DNA of 64,000 nt from Betaproteobacteria bacterium (GCA_016791265.1 JAEUMY010000017.1:62001-126000), one strand, 5' to 3'; shown: positions 24,823 through 34,537, counted from the stretch's first letter. The notes: generated by a model not told the origin, from the letters alone. A program made the numbers and translations.

Positions 24823-25737
24823 TCAGGCGCGGATCAACGGCCGAATCAGCGTGCCATCCACTTTCGCCACGCCCGCCTTCACGAGGCCGCCCAGCGTCTC
24901 CTCCGCCAATTGCGAATATTCGCAGTGGAGGAAGCGCTCGTTCATATCGCGAAAGACGGGAATTTTCGCCAGATAGCTCGCCAGGGAATCCAACCGAAGC
25001 GACTGTCGCTCCAGCAGGTTGAACATCAGCATCACCTTTACGACATGACGAGCGTTCCTGGCTGGGTCCGCCGCAAAGGCCGCGAGCCGTCCGCGCGCCC
25101 GTTCGATGGCCTCGGCGACGTCGGCGAAGGGTGCGCCGTGGCCGGGAATCACGAGGCGCGGTTTCAGCGCCGCGATGGCATCCAAGGTCGAGAACGCGCG
25201 ATCCAGCGCCGAAGCGTTGTCCTCGGATGGAAATACCACGCCGAGGCCGTCCTGCCATAGCGCATCGCCGCTGATGAGCGCCTTTTCCTTCTCGTTCCAG
25301 AACATGAGCGCGTCATCGTCATGCCCGGGCGCCGCATGGGCGTGCCAGGTGAGGCCGCCGGCCGAGAAACTCTGCCCGCGCATGAGCGTGTCGGTGAACT
25401 CGAATCGCGGCGCGTACTGATCCGCGTATTTCAGCCACAGCGCCTCGGGATTCCAGGGTTTGAGGTGCCGGGCCTCGCCTTCCGGCACGGTGATGCGGCA
25501 ACGAAATTCGCGCGCAATCATGGCGTTGCCGCCAATGTGGTCGCTGTGACAATGCGTGTTGATGAGCCGGCTGAGCCTGCGCGGGCCGAGATGCTGCTTC
25601 ACCAGCGCCAGCGTGTCGCCCGCGTGGCGGCCATAGCCTGAGTCAATGAGCACGGCATCCTTCGCGCTCGTGAGCAGAATCTGGTTGCAATTGAGCCAGC
25701 CGCGCTCGATGAAGGTGATGCCTGAAGGTATATTCAT
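24823..25737 (-). CDS. Metallo-beta-lactamase-fold hydrolase
   Basis: A 304-aa protein starting at ATG 25737 (MNIPSGITFIERGWLNCNQ). The metal motif THCHSDHIGG, then APGHDDDALMFW, ISGDALWQDG and the late VIPGHGAPF provide the usual His/Asp ligands for a two-metal MBL hydrolase. A C-terminal winged-helix-like domain resembles glyoxalase II/RNase Z relatives such as LACTB2. Substrate unknown. The reading frame stays open far upstream, but that part overlaps a convincing opposite gene. The start is 3 bp from the divergent gene at 25741. The palindrome 24912-24923 reads Glu-Tyr-Ser-Gln. Confidence 0.87.
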   Translation of the reverse strand: MNIPSGITFIERGWLNCNQILLTSAKDAVLIDSGYGRHAGDTLALVKQHLGPRRLSRLINTHCHSDHIGGNAMIAREFRCRITVPEGEARHLKPWNPEALWLKYADQYAPRFEFTDTLMRGQSFSAGGLTWHAHAAPGHDDDALMFWNEKEKALISGDALWQDGLGVVFPSEDNASALDRAFSTLDAIAALKPRLVIPGHGAPFADVAEAIERARGRLAAFAADPARNARHVVKVMLMFNLLERQSLRLDSLASYLAKIPVFRDMNERFLHCEYSQLAEETLGGLVKAGVAKVDGTLIRPLIRA

Positions 25738-25740
25738 GAC

Positions 25741-26595
25741 ATGAAGTCTACCCTGCCGCTGGACAGCGTCCGCATTGTCAGCCTTGCCCCCAACCTGCCC
25801 GGCCCCGCCTGTGTGCGCAGGCTGGCCGACTGGGGTGCGCGCGTGATCAAGGTCGAACCGCCGGAAGGCGACCCGCTGCGCGTCTACGCCCGCGACTATT
25901 ACCGCGAGTTGCATGAGGGCATGGACGTGCGCACGCTGGATCTCAAGTCCGACAAAGGTCAACGCGAACTCTCGGGATTGCTGGATACCGCGACCCTCTT
26001 CGTCACGGCCCAGCGGCCGGCCGCGCTGAAACGGCTGGGCTTGGACGCTGCGAATATTCGCAGGCTCTGGCCGCATCTTTCTCATCTGGCCATCGTCGGC
26101 CTCGCGCCGCCGGACGAAGACGTCGCCGGACACGATCTCACCTATCTCGCCGGCGCCGGTCTGCTCGATCCGCCCCGCTTGCCGCCGACGCTGATGGCCG
26201 ATCTGCTGGGCGCCGAGCGCGCGGTGAGCGAGACGTTGCTCCTGCTGCGCCGCGCCGACGCGAGCGGGCGGGGCGAATATTCGCAAGTGGCTTTGGCGGA
26301 CGCGGCGACCGCCCTGGCCGCACCCTGGCGACACGGTTTGACTCGGCCGACTGGATTGCTGGGCGGCGCGCACGCCGGTTATGGTTGCTACCGCACCGCC
26401 GATGGCTGGCTCGCGCTGGCCGCGCTGGAACCGCGCTTCCTGGCGAGGCTGGTTGAAGCGTTGGACATCGCCGAGCCGGATCGGGACTCACTCGCCGCCG
26501 CATTCGCGGCGCATCCGGACGCTCACTGGCGCGCGTTCGCGCTTCGCCACGACTTGCCGCTCACCGTGTTGCCGGCACGCGCCGGGCGCGCATAA
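25741..26595 (+). CDS. Family III CoA-transferase-like protein (CaiB/BaiF)
   Basis: A 284-aa protein that opens with SVRIVSLAPNLPGP and LADWGARVIKVEPPEGDP, the CoA-binding start of this family. LMADLLGAERAV carries the likely catalytic Asp. At 284 aa it is shorter than typical 380-430-aa members, so the C-terminal lobe is reduced. Palindromes at 26050-26061 (Ala-Asn-Ile-Arg) and 26273-26284 (Gly-Glu-Tyr-Ser-Gln) lie in it. The second falls where relatives usually have GxGQxVDV. Substrate unknown. Confidence 0.82.
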   Translation: MKSTLPLDSVRIVSLAPNLPGPACVRRLADWGARVIKVEPPEGDPLRVYARDYYRELHEGMDVRTLDLKSDKGQRELSGLLDTATLFVTAQRPAALKRLGLDAANIRRLWPHLSHLAIVGLAPPDEDVAGHDLTYLAGAGLLDPPRLPPTLMADLLGAERAVSETLLLLRRADASGRGEYSQVALADAATALAAPWRHGLTRPTGLLGGAHAGYGCYRTADGWLALAALEPRFLARLVEALDIAEPDRDSLAAAFAAHPDAHWRAFALRHDLPLTVLPARAGRA

Positions 26596-26622
26596 TCGCA
26601 GAACCCGTCGTCCGGAGGTTTC

Positions 26623-27807
26623 ATGCATCCGCTCAAAGTGATCCTGCAAAGTCCCGTCCTCGCCCTGGCGGCGGCCCTGGCAGCGATAGGGCTGGCGGGT
26701 TGCGCGTCGACCCCGGCCCCCGCGCCGGCAGCTGATGCCCGCCTGCTGCGCGACGACGACTTCCAGCCCCGGCCCGAGCCCGCGCGCGACATCTTCGCGC
26801 TGACTCCAGCCATGCGCGACTTTCTCGATGGCGAAGTCAAGCGATCCACCCAGTCCTGGGGCAAGGTCGAGGGACTCATCAACGCGCTCTATTCAGGCGG
26901 CAAGCTGTTGCTCGAATACGAATCCAGCCGCACCCGCGATGCCGCCGAAGCGTTCGAAGACCGCGCCGGCAACTGCCTCTCGCTCGCCATCATGACAGCC
27001 GCATTCGCGCGCGAAATGCGGCTCGCCATCCAGTACCACGAAGTGCTGAGCGACACGTTGTGGATGCAGGATCGCGACTTCATCGTCGCCGCGAACCATG
27101 TCAATCTCACACTCGGCCGCCGCGACCTGGACAAGAAGGTGATCGGCGGCCACAACTCCGAGTTGATCATCGACTTCCTGCCGCGCCAGCAGCTACTGGG
27201 TCAGCGCGCCCGCCCGGTGACGGAGGCGCGAATCGTCGCGATGTATCACAACAATCGCGCAGCGGAACTCATCGTCGAGCACGACTGGCGCGGCGCCTAT
27301 TGGCACGCCCGCGATGCCATCGCCGCCGATCCGAGCTACGCGGCGCCGTACAACTCACTCGGCGTGATTTACCAACGCCGCAGCCAGCCCCGTCTCGCTG
27401 AAGCCGCGTTCCGCGAGACGCTTCGCCTCGAGGCGGACAACTCGCGCGCGCTGGCCAATCTCGCCGCCTTGTTGGGTGAGACCGGCCGTGGCGCGGAAGC
27501 CGCAGTCGTGACCGCCGAATTGAAACGGGTGCAGCCCGAACCGCCCTTTCACCACTTCCGGCTCGCCAAGGCCGCGCTCGCGCGGGGCGAATATTCGCAA
27601 GCCCGCGACGGCTTTCGCGAAGCATTGCGGCGCAACGGCCAGTATGCGGAAATCCACCTTGGCCTTGCCGCTGCCTACCTCGGCCTGGGCGACACGAGGC
27701 GCGCCAAGGCCGAGCTGGAGCAGGCGCTTGAAAAGGGCACCACGGCCCACGACTTGCAGCGCTACTCGGCCAAGCGGGACTGGCTGAACCGGCAAAGCGT
27801 CCAGTAG
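26623..27807 (+). CDS. TPR lipoprotein with transglutaminase-like region
   Basis: A 394-aa lipoprotein: lipobox LAGC (Cys about 26), then a region with RAGNCLSLAIMTAAFAREM, the pattern around the nucleophile of bacterial transglutaminase-like domains. TPR repeats follow (about 215-385: AAPYNSLGVIYQRRSQPRLAEAAF, NSRALANLAALLGETG). It is likely an envelope scaffold. The palindrome 27587-27598 reads Gly-Glu-Tyr-Ser-Gln within a TPR. It lies 27 bp after the CoA-transferase-like gene. Confidence 0.83.
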   Translation: MHPLKVILQSPVLALAAALAAIGLAGCASTPAPAPAADARLLRDDDFQPRPEPARDIFALTPAMRDFLDGEVKRSTQSWGKVEGLINALYSGGKLLLEYESSRTRDAAEAFEDRAGNCLSLAIMTAAFAREMRLAIQYHEVLSDTLWMQDRDFIVAANHVNLTLGRRDLDKKVIGGHNSELIIDFLPRQQLLGQRARPVTEARIVAMYHNNRAAELIVEHDWRGAYWHARDAIAADPSYAAPYNSLGVIYQRRSQPRLAEAAFRETLRLEADNSRALANLAALLGETGRGAEAAVVTAELKRVQPEPPFHHFRLAKAALARGEYSQARDGFREALRRNGQYAEIHLGLAAAYLGLGDTRRAKAELEQALEKGTTAHDLQRYSAKRDWLNRQSVQ

Positions 27808-27975
27808 AACCGTTGCGTTTCAACAAACGGCCGTCGTCACAAACCGTCACAACGCACTGCCCCTCGCATTGGCTATCATCCTGCGCTGGCTGCTGTCGCA
27901 GCGCGTGGCTCATTGGTCGGATTTGGTGACTGATTGCAACGCACTTCTCCAACCTATTCCGTCATTTTCGATCCC

Positions 27976-30900
27976 ATGTCACGATCCAATCGCCTCGCCT
28001 CGATCCTGGCCGCCTGTTTTTTCGCGAACAGCGCGCTGGCCCTGCCCAACCCGGCCGACACACGCTTTGTCGCCGAGCCTGCCGTCTCCGCCCGGCACAT
28101 CGCATTCACCTACGCGGGTGACATCTGGATCGCGGATCGCAACGGCCAGCAGGTGCGGCGTCTCACTTCGGACACGGGCGGCGAGTACACACCGGTTTTT
28201 TCCCCGGATGGCAACTCGGTCGCCTTCAGCGCGCAGTACGAGGGCAACACGGACGTCTACATCGTGTCGGTCGCGGGCGGTGTGCCACGCAGATTGACCT
28301 TCCACCCCGATGTCGACGCCGTGCAGGGATTCACGCCAGATGGCCGCAACGTCGTGTTCACCTCGCAGCGCAATAGCTTCAACGGCCGCCATCGCCAGCT
28401 CTTCACCGTGCCGGTCGACGGCGGTGTCGAAACCCAGCACGAAATTCCCCACGCCTGGCGCGCAGCGTATTCACCCGACGGCAAACGCATCGCCTACAAC
28501 CCGAACGCGCCCGCGTTCGAACAGTGGAAGCACTATCGCGGCGGACGCACATCGGAGATCTGGCTGTTCACCGATGCCGACAACTCGATCGAGAAGATCC
28601 CCCAGCCCAAGGAACGCTGCAACGACGTGGACCCGCAATGGATCGGCAACACGATCTATTTCCGTTCCGATCGCGATGGCGAGTTGAACATCTACGCCTA
28701 CGACACCGCGCGGAAGTCCGTCACCCGACTCACCTCGCATGCCGACTTTCCGGTGCTGGGCCTGGCGGCTACGGCCGATGGTCTCGTCTATGAGCAGGCC
28801 GGCTGGCTGCACGCGCTGCCATTGACGGGCGGCAGCCCGACCCGGCTCAAGATCGGGGTCGCCGCGGACCTTTCCGCGTCGCGTCCGCGCTTCGTCAAGG
28901 GCGCCAAGCACATTCGCGGCGCATCGCTTTCGCCGACGGCGCAGCGAGTCGCGTTCGAGTTCCGCGGCGAAGTCGTCACGCTGCCCGCTGAGAAGGGCGA
29001 TGCGCGCAATCTCACCGAAACCGTTGCCGCGCATGAGCGCTCACCGGCCTGGTCGCCAGACGGGAAATGGGTCGCCTACTTCACCGACGAGCCCGGTGAA
29101 TACGAGCTCAATGTCAAGAGTCACGACGGCAAGGGTGTTCCCCGCAAGTTCAAGTTGAACGGCGCGGGCTACTACGACCGCCCCGAGTGGTCCCCCGACA
29201 GCAAGAAATTCCTGTTCACCGACAACAGCCACAGCCTGTTCGTGCTGGACATCGGCACCGGTGCGGTGAAGAAGATCGGCAGCGAGCCGCTCTACAGCCC
29301 CATGAAAACCATCAAGGGCGCGTGGTCGCCGGATTCGCGCTGGATCGTCCACACCTTGAACACCCTCACCTACACCAAGGTGCTCATGGTGTACTCGCTG
29401 GAGCAGGACAAGTCCTACGCCATCACCGACGGTTTGGCCGACATCGCCGAACCGGTGTTCGACAAGGACGGCAAGGCGATCTACTTCTTCGCTTCCACCG
29501 ATGCCGGCCCGACCAACAATTGGTTCTCGCTGGAAAGCGCTGACAACCGGCCAACCCGCAGTCTCTGGGCCGCCGTGTTGACCAAGGATGCGCCGTCGCC
29601 CCTGGCCCCGGAAAGCGACGAGGAGAAGCCCGCGCCGGAGAAAAAAGACGAGAGCAAGGACGACGGCAAGAACGAAAAGAAGGACGAGAAGAAAGACGAC
29701 AGGAAGGCCGAGACCAAGGATGTCGCCAAGCCGGGCGACGGCGACAGGAAGCCGACGACGTCGGCCAAACCCGCTGTTGCGAATATTCGCATCGACTTTG
29801 ACGGCATCAACACCCGCATCATCAACTTGCCGGTGCCGGCGGCGCCCTTGTGGTCGTTGCAGGTGGGCGCTGCGGGCCAGGTCTTCTTCATGCGGGAAGC
29901 GGATGGCAAGCGCGCGCTGCAGCGATTCGACTTCAAGGAGCGAAAGACAGAGACGCTGCTTGCCGAGGTCGACAGCTTTCAAGTGTCGCTCGACGGCAAG
30001 AAAGTGCTCTGGCGCAACAAGGATGTCTGGGCCATCGGGCCGGCCGGTGGCAAAACCATTTCGCCGACCGAAGGCCGCCTCAAGATCGACACCCTTGAGG
30101 TGAGGGTCGATCCCCGAGCAGAGTGGACCCAGATTTTCCACGAGGCGTGGCGCATCAATCGCGACTATTTCTACGATCCGGGCATGCACGGCGCGGACTG
30201 GCCGGCCATGAAGAAGAAGTACGCCGCGTTGCTGCCTGAACTCGGGACGCGGAGTGATCTCTTCCGCCTGATCCGCTGGATGCTGAGCGAGCTCGCGGTC
30301 GGACACAGCTACCAGGGCCCGGGAGAGAACTTCAACGAGGTCCGCACCGTCGCTGGCGGTTTGCTGGGCGCCGACTACGAAGTCGCCAACGGTCGCTATC
30401 GATTCAAGAAAGTCCACGGCGGCCTCAACTGGAACCCCGAGCTGCGCGCGCCGCTCGCTGAACCCGGCGTGGAGGTGAAGGCGGGTGAATACCTCATTGC
30501 CGTGCAGGGCAAGGAAGTGAAACCGCCCATGAATCTCCATGCCGCGTTTGAGAACACGTCTGGCAAAACCATCGAAATCACCGTCAGCGCCCAGGCCGAC
30601 GGGAGCAAGCCGCGCACCTTGAAAGTGGTGCCCATTGCCAACGAACTTGCACTGCGCAATCGCGACTGGGTGGAAGCGAATATTCGCAAGGTGGATGCGG
30701 CGACCGGCGGGCGCGTCGCCTATGTCTATGTGCCCAACACCGCCGGCGCCGGCCATCAGTACTTCAAGCGCTACTTCTTCCCGCAAGCGCACAAAGACGC
30801 CATCATCGTCGACGAGCGCTTCAACGGCGGTGGCAGCGTCGCCGACTATGTCATCACCAATCTGCAACGCCAGGAAATCGCCTGGTGGGCCATGCGCTAC

Positions 30901-31317
30901 GGCGCGGACATGAAGACGCCGTCCGCATCCATCCAGGGACCGAAGGCGATGCTGATCGACGAGAATGCGGGCTCGGGGGGCGATCTGCTGCCGTGGATGT
31001 TCAGAAAGAACAACCTGGGCCCTCTCATCGGCAAACGCACATGGGGCGGCCTGGTCGGTATTCTCGGTTTCCCGGTGCTGATGGACGGCGGCACGATCAC
31101 CGCGCCCAATCTTGCCTTCTGGACGCGGCGGGAAGGCTACGCCGTGGAAAACGAAGGTGTTGCGCCGGACGTCGAGATCGAGCAGACGCCTGCCGCGCTC
31201 ATCGCGGGTCGCGATCCGCAGCTTGAGAAGGCCATCGAGGTGATTCTGGCGGAGTTGAAGAAGAACCCGCCGCAAAAGCCGGTGCGGCCGCCCTTCCCCG
31301 TGAAGGTCAAGAAGTGA
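27976..31317 (+). CDS. Tricorn-type S41 protease
   Basis: A 1113-aa exported protein with a signal ending SALALP and an N-terminal PD40/WD40-like propeller (TPVFSPDGNSVAFSA, RIAYNPNAP and similar). A highly charged Lys/Glu/Asp linker (about 550-595) follows, then a second beta-propeller part, a PDZ domain and an S41 catalytic domain with the serine in ENAGSGGDLLPW. Tricorn-like proteases trim peptides to short products. ATG 27976 was chosen over earlier in-frame codons because of the signal. Palindromes 29779-29790 and 30676-30687 both read Ala-Asn-Ile-Arg; these are the last copies in the window. Confidence 0.93.
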   Translation: MSRSNRLASILAACFFANSALALPNPADTRFVAEPAVSARHIAFTYAGDIWIADRNGQQVRRLTSDTGGEYTPVFSPDGNSVAFSAQYEGNTDVYIVSVAGGVPRRLTFHPDVDAVQGFTPDGRNVVFTSQRNSFNGRHRQLFTVPVDGGVETQHEIPHAWRAAYSPDGKRIAYNPNAPAFEQWKHYRGGRTSEIWLFTDADNSIEKIPQPKERCNDVDPQWIGNTIYFRSDRDGELNIYAYDTARKSVTRLTSHADFPVLGLAATADGLVYEQAGWLHALPLTGGSPTRLKIGVAADLSASRPRFVKGAKHIRGASLSPTAQRVAFEFRGEVVTLPAEKGDARNLTETVAAHERSPAWSPDGKWVAYFTDEPGEYELNVKSHDGKGVPRKFKLNGAGYYDRPEWSPDSKKFLFTDNSHSLFVLDIGTGAVKKIGSEPLYSPMKTIKGAWSPDSRWIVHTLNTLTYTKVLMVYSLEQDKSYAITDGLADIAEPVFDKDGKAIYFFASTDAGPTNNWFSLESADNRPTRSLWAAVLTKDAPSPLAPESDEEKPAPEKKDESKDDGKNEKKDEKKDDRKAETKDVAKPGDGDRKPTTSAKPAVANIRIDFDGINTRIINLPVPAAPLWSLQVGAAGQVFFMREADGKRALQRFDFKERKTETLLAEVDSFQVSLDGKKVLWRNKDVWAIGPAGGKTISPTEGRLKIDTLEVRVDPRAEWTQIFHEAWRINRDYFYDPGMHGADWPAMKKKYAALLPELGTRSDLFRLIRWMLSELAVGHSYQGPGENFNEVRTVAGGLLGADYEVANGRYRFKKVHGGLNWNPELRAPLAEPGVEVKAGEYLIAVQGKEVKPPMNLHAAFENTSGKTIEITVSAQADGSKPRTLKVVPIANELALRNRDWVEANIRKVDAATGGRVAYVYVPNTAGAGHQYFKRYFFPQAHKDAIIVDERFNGGGSVADYVITNLQRQEIAWWAMRYGADMKTPSASIQGPKAMLIDENAGSGGDLLPWMFRKNNLGPLIGKRTWGGLVGILGFPVLMDGGTITAPNLAFWTRREGYAVENEGVAPDVEIEQTPAALIAGRDPQLEKAIEVILAELKKNPPQKPVRPPFPVKVKK

Positions 31318-31601
31318 TCAGCGCCTGACGAAGGGGCCGTGGCGGAACTTCGCCGACGGCCCCAGCCGACTCAGGGCCGCTCCGCTCGGGCTGCCCTGTC
31401 CAGGCGCGTCACCTAGGGTTCCCGTCCTTTTCGTGCGCAGAGTCGCGGTTTGCAACCTGAGTAAAATCAACGAGTTGCGCGCAGCTTTTGACGAATTGCC
31501 CAATTAATCAATTAGTTATGTTTTCTCGTTCGAGGATTGCTTGACGTAGCGATTCTGCACGTCTCTCAGTAAATTGGCACTCCGACCTCACGGAGGCGCC
31601 C
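31318..31601. other. Backbone/island junction region
   Basis: No gene is seen. A long imperfect hairpin (31333-31363, GGGGCCGT / ACGGCCCC with an internal GGCG/CGCC) follows the protease stop and may be its terminator. GC content drops from about 31440 onward (for example AATTAATCAATTAG near 31503). I looked for Tn3-type 38-bp ends and did not find a convincing one. GGAGGCGCC precedes the transposase ATG at 31602. Confidence 0.5.
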
Positions 31602-34523
31602 ATGAGAGATTTCCATCGTTGGCAGTTGCAGTATCTCGGCACCAACGTCTTCCCCAAGACGTTGACTGCCGTAGAGTTGGACGCATTCTTCACGTTCACG
31701 CCCGCTGAACTGAAGCAGATTCGAACCCGCAAGACAGACCTTCGAATCGCTGCTGCGATCCAGTTGGGATTTCTCCGAATGACGGGAACGCCCCTCGAAA
31801 TTGTCAAAGTGATTCCGAGCGCCGTGCTGCGCCATGTGGCGAAGCAACTGGAGCTACCGCCCATAACAATCGCGTCGCTGCGAGCGATCTACAAGCGACG
31901 TCAGTCGCTGTTCGATCATCAGCAATGGGCCATAGATGCGCTAAAGTTCTCGCGTCCAAATTCCAAACAACTTCCATGGCTTCTACCCTATCTCAAGCGA
32001 GAGGCCCAACACGCGACAAGCCTCGATCGCTTGGTGGAACTAGGAAAAGTCTGGCTCTATCAGCACAACTTCATTTCGCCGGGTGATCGACCCATTCGCG
32101 ACTATGCCCGGGAAGCAATGCTGCATGCCGAGCAAGTTCTGCTGAACCAGATCAAGGCATCAGTCCCTGTCGACCAGCTGATCAATTGGGAAAGCGCTGT
32201 TCTGGCGCCACGTGGCGATACCGGCCGCACCAACCTGGAATGGCTCCAGCAACCGCCTAGAGCCAACACCAATCCGCAACTGCGCGGCCAGATTGATCGA
32301 ATTGAATTCCTGAAGGCATTGGGCGTTCAGCATCTCAACCTCGAAATGATTCCGATGGAGCGGCGGAAGGCCTACGCTGCTGCGCTACGCAATGTTCGCC
32401 CTGCCAAGTTCAAGGAGCTTCAGGATCCATTGCGGACGCTCCGTTTGGTCTGCTATCTCCATGTGGCGCTCCATCACACGACCGATACCGCGGCGCTCAT
32501 GGGCGACAAACGAATCATGAAGACAGTGCGCGATGCCAAAGATCGCGCCAAGAATCTCATCACGCAGGAGTCACTATCGTCCCGTGACCTCCTTGAGCAA
32601 ATCTATGACCTGGTGGATGACGACGAGCTGTCCGATGCGGAGTTTCGCGACGTGGTGCGCAATCTGAAGCTGGGTTCAGGGCGTCCAGAGTTTCCTACGA
32701 ATGCGGCGGCGATCCGGTGGGCATTGACTGAGCCGGGTACGCCCGTTCGAGCACTGCTGGCAGAACTCGCGAAGCTCGACTTGCATGCGGACCCCAATAA
32801 CCCTTCACATGAGAATTTGGTCTTCCTCCAATCGGTCTATGCAGAAAAGCGCAATGACCTGCCGGGCAATACGAGGCTGAACATCCCGCGTCCTTGGCGG
32901 GCAATCATCGAGGGGCCAGATCGGGAGCGCGCGTTGCGCGCGCTGGAAGCCGCCACGCTATTGGGGCTGCGCAAGTCCCTTCGCAGCGGCGCCGTATGGA
33001 TTGATCACAGCGAATCGTTCCGTAGCCGCGACAAGCTCCTGATCGACCGCGAAACATGGGCGAAGCAAAAGGCCTTGCGGCACGCACAGCTCAATCTGCC
33101 CATTTCCGCCGACGTCTATGTAAACCGCCTGCTCAACGCCTATGAGGCACGATTGAAGACCCTGGAACAAGTCGTCAAAGAGGGTCACATCACCATCGAG
33201 GACGGCATGATCCGCGTGCCTCGGCTGAAAGCATTGGCGCCGCTACCTGATGTGGAAAAGCACCGTGAGGCCATGTTCCAGCAGATCGGCACGGTGCAAT
33301 TCCCGGACCTCATTCTGGAAATGGACAGCGCGACCGGTTTCAGCCGCGCCATTCTGGGACGTGCGGCCCGGTCGGAGCTGGAACTCCTTCAGGTGTATGC
33401 CGGCATGCTTGCTCATGGCACCGCACTCGATGCCACCGGTGTCGCGCTGATGGTGCCGCAACTGAAGCCGCATCACATTCTGGCCGGAATGCAGTTCTTT
33501 GAGGATCGCGCTGCTGTACGCCAAGCCAATGATCTGGTGTCGAGCTATCAGCGCCGGCTTCCCATCACCGCGGCCTGGGGCGATGGCACGCTGGCCTCCT
33601 CCGACATGATGTCGCTGGATGTGAGCAGGCAGATTTGGGCAGCGCGCCTGGATCCCAAGCGAGGGATCCCATCGGTCGGCACCTATACCCATGTCTCGGA
33701 CTTCTGGAGCATCGTCTACGACCAACCCATCATCTTGAATGAGCGTCAGGCCGGTGCCGCCATCGAAGGTGCGATTCGGCAAACGGAAATCACCATCGAC
33801 CGGCTCGCCGTCGACACGCATGGCTATACCGACTTCGCGATGGGCGTGGCAAAGCTCCTCGGATTTGACCTGTGCCCGCGACTCGCACGGCTTGCCGAGC
33901 GCCACCTCTTTGCACCAAAGACCTTGGACATCCCCGAGAACCTGCTGCCGGTAACCGAGCGCAATTTGTCGGTGAGACAGATTGCCAAGTATTGGGATGA
34001 TCTGGTCCGGATTGCCGCTTCGATTGAGACCGGGCAAACCACGGCAACTATCGCACTCGCCCGTTTCGGCTCGTCCGCCATCGACAACCCGGTCTATCGG
34101 GCTGGCGTGCAGTTGGGCAAGCTCGTTCGCAGTCTCTATCTCTGCGACTACTTTGCCAGCGAACCCTTCCGACGCACCATCAATCGCATCCTCGTCCACG
34201 GCGAAGCCGTTCACCAGCTACAGCGCTCGATCTACCAAGGCTCGTTCTCGAAGCCACGTGGCCAGCGTGAGGATGAACTCTTCGCGATATCGGGATCGCT
34301 GACGCTCATGACAAACCTGTGCCTCGCCTGGACATCGAGCAAGATGCAGGGAGTCCTGTCCTCACCGAACTGGAATGTGGCCCGCGATCCGGCGAAGGAT
34401 TGGGTGGGCTCTGTGAGCCCTGCGCACTTTCGAAACATCAACTTCCGCGGCACCTTCAGCTTTCCAATCCAGGCCTACCGCGACCGGGTTTTGGATGATG
34501 TACGCCGCGCGGTCAACCAGTAA
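31602..34523 (+). CDS. tnpA: Tn3-family transposase TnpA
   Basis: A 973-aa protein of full Tn3-transposase length. The N-terminal DNA-binding part starts MRDFHRWQLQYLG. The C-terminal DDE_Tnp_Tn3 domain has WGDGTLASSDMMSLD (first Asp), VDTHGYTDFAMGVAKLLGFD (second Asp) and the late Glu region LFAISGSLTLMTNLCLAW. No stop or frameshift interrupts it. Neither a resolvase gene nor terminal inverted repeats were found. A nuclease gene begins only 14 nt after its stop, whereas Tn3 elements usually end close to tnpA. Confidence 0.95.
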   Translation: MRDFHRWQLQYLGTNVFPKTLTAVELDAFFTFTPAELKQIRTRKTDLRIAAAIQLGFLRMTGTPLEIVKVIPSAVLRHVAKQLELPPITIASLRAIYKRRQSLFDHQQWAIDALKFSRPNSKQLPWLLPYLKREAQHATSLDRLVELGKVWLYQHNFISPGDRPIRDYAREAMLHAEQVLLNQIKASVPVDQLINWESAVLAPRGDTGRTNLEWLQQPPRANTNPQLRGQIDRIEFLKALGVQHLNLEMIPMERRKAYAAALRNVRPAKFKELQDPLRTLRLVCYLHVALHHTTDTAALMGDKRIMKTVRDAKDRAKNLITQESLSSRDLLEQIYDLVDDDELSDAEFRDVVRNLKLGSGRPEFPTNAAAIRWALTEPGTPVRALLAELAKLDLHADPNNPSHENLVFLQSVYAEKRNDLPGNTRLNIPRPWRAIIEGPDRERALRALEAATLLGLRKSLRSGAVWIDHSESFRSRDKLLIDRETWAKQKALRHAQLNLPISADVYVNRLLNAYEARLKTLEQVVKEGHITIEDGMIRVPRLKALAPLPDVEKHREAMFQQIGTVQFPDLILEMDSATGFSRAILGRAARSELELLQVYAGMLAHGTALDATGVALMVPQLKPHHILAGMQFFEDRAAVRQANDLVSSYQRRLPITAAWGDGTLASSDMMSLDVSRQIWAARLDPKRGIPSVGTYTHVSDFWSIVYDQPIILNERQAGAAIEGAIRQTEITIDRLAVDTHGYTDFAMGVAKLLGFDLCPRLARLAERHLFAPKTLDIPENLLPVTERNLSVRQIAKYWDDLVRIAASIETGQTTATIALARFGSSAIDNPVYRAGVQLGKLVRSLYLCDYFASEPFRRTINRILVHGEAVHQLQRSIYQGSFSKPRGQREDELFAISGSLTLMTNLCLAWTSSKMQGVLSSPNWNVARDPAKDWVGSVSPAHFRNINFRGTFSFPIQAYRDRVLDDVRRAVNQ

Positions 34524-34537
34524 GAGAGGCAGTTGAA

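Larger units (their letters stand above)
1170..30687. repeat. Dispersed 12-bp palindrome GCGAATATTCGC (19 exact copies)
   Basis: Exact copies start at 1170, 1569, 2836, 3311, 4314, 4802, 7094, 7399, 10923, 15144, 16773, 19099, 24116, 24912, 26050, 26273, 27587, 29779 and 30676; none occur from 30688 to 64000. Sixteen are inside genes: seven read Ala-Asn-Ile-Arg, four Arg-Ile-Phe-Ala and five (Glu)-Tyr-Ser, so all codon phases and both gene strands are used. Eight are extended to TGCGAATATTCGCA. Near-copies lie at 13793 and 17388. By base composition about 0.001 copies would be expected in 31 kb. Confidence 0.95.

Noticed and set aside
25738..26373. Long N-terminal extension of the MBL hydrolase reading frame
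   Set aside because: It is the shadow of the CoA-transferase-like gene on the other strand; the MBL family start fits ATG 25737.
29041..31275. 744-aa open frame opposite the tricorn protease
   Set aside because: High-GC shadow ORF with no domain; the protease has a signal, propeller, PDZ and S41 motifs.
31440..31601. Left terminal inverted repeat of the Tn3 element
   Set aside because: No GGGG-started 38-bp segment with a matching inverted copy could be found by eye; a computed self-alignment would be needed.
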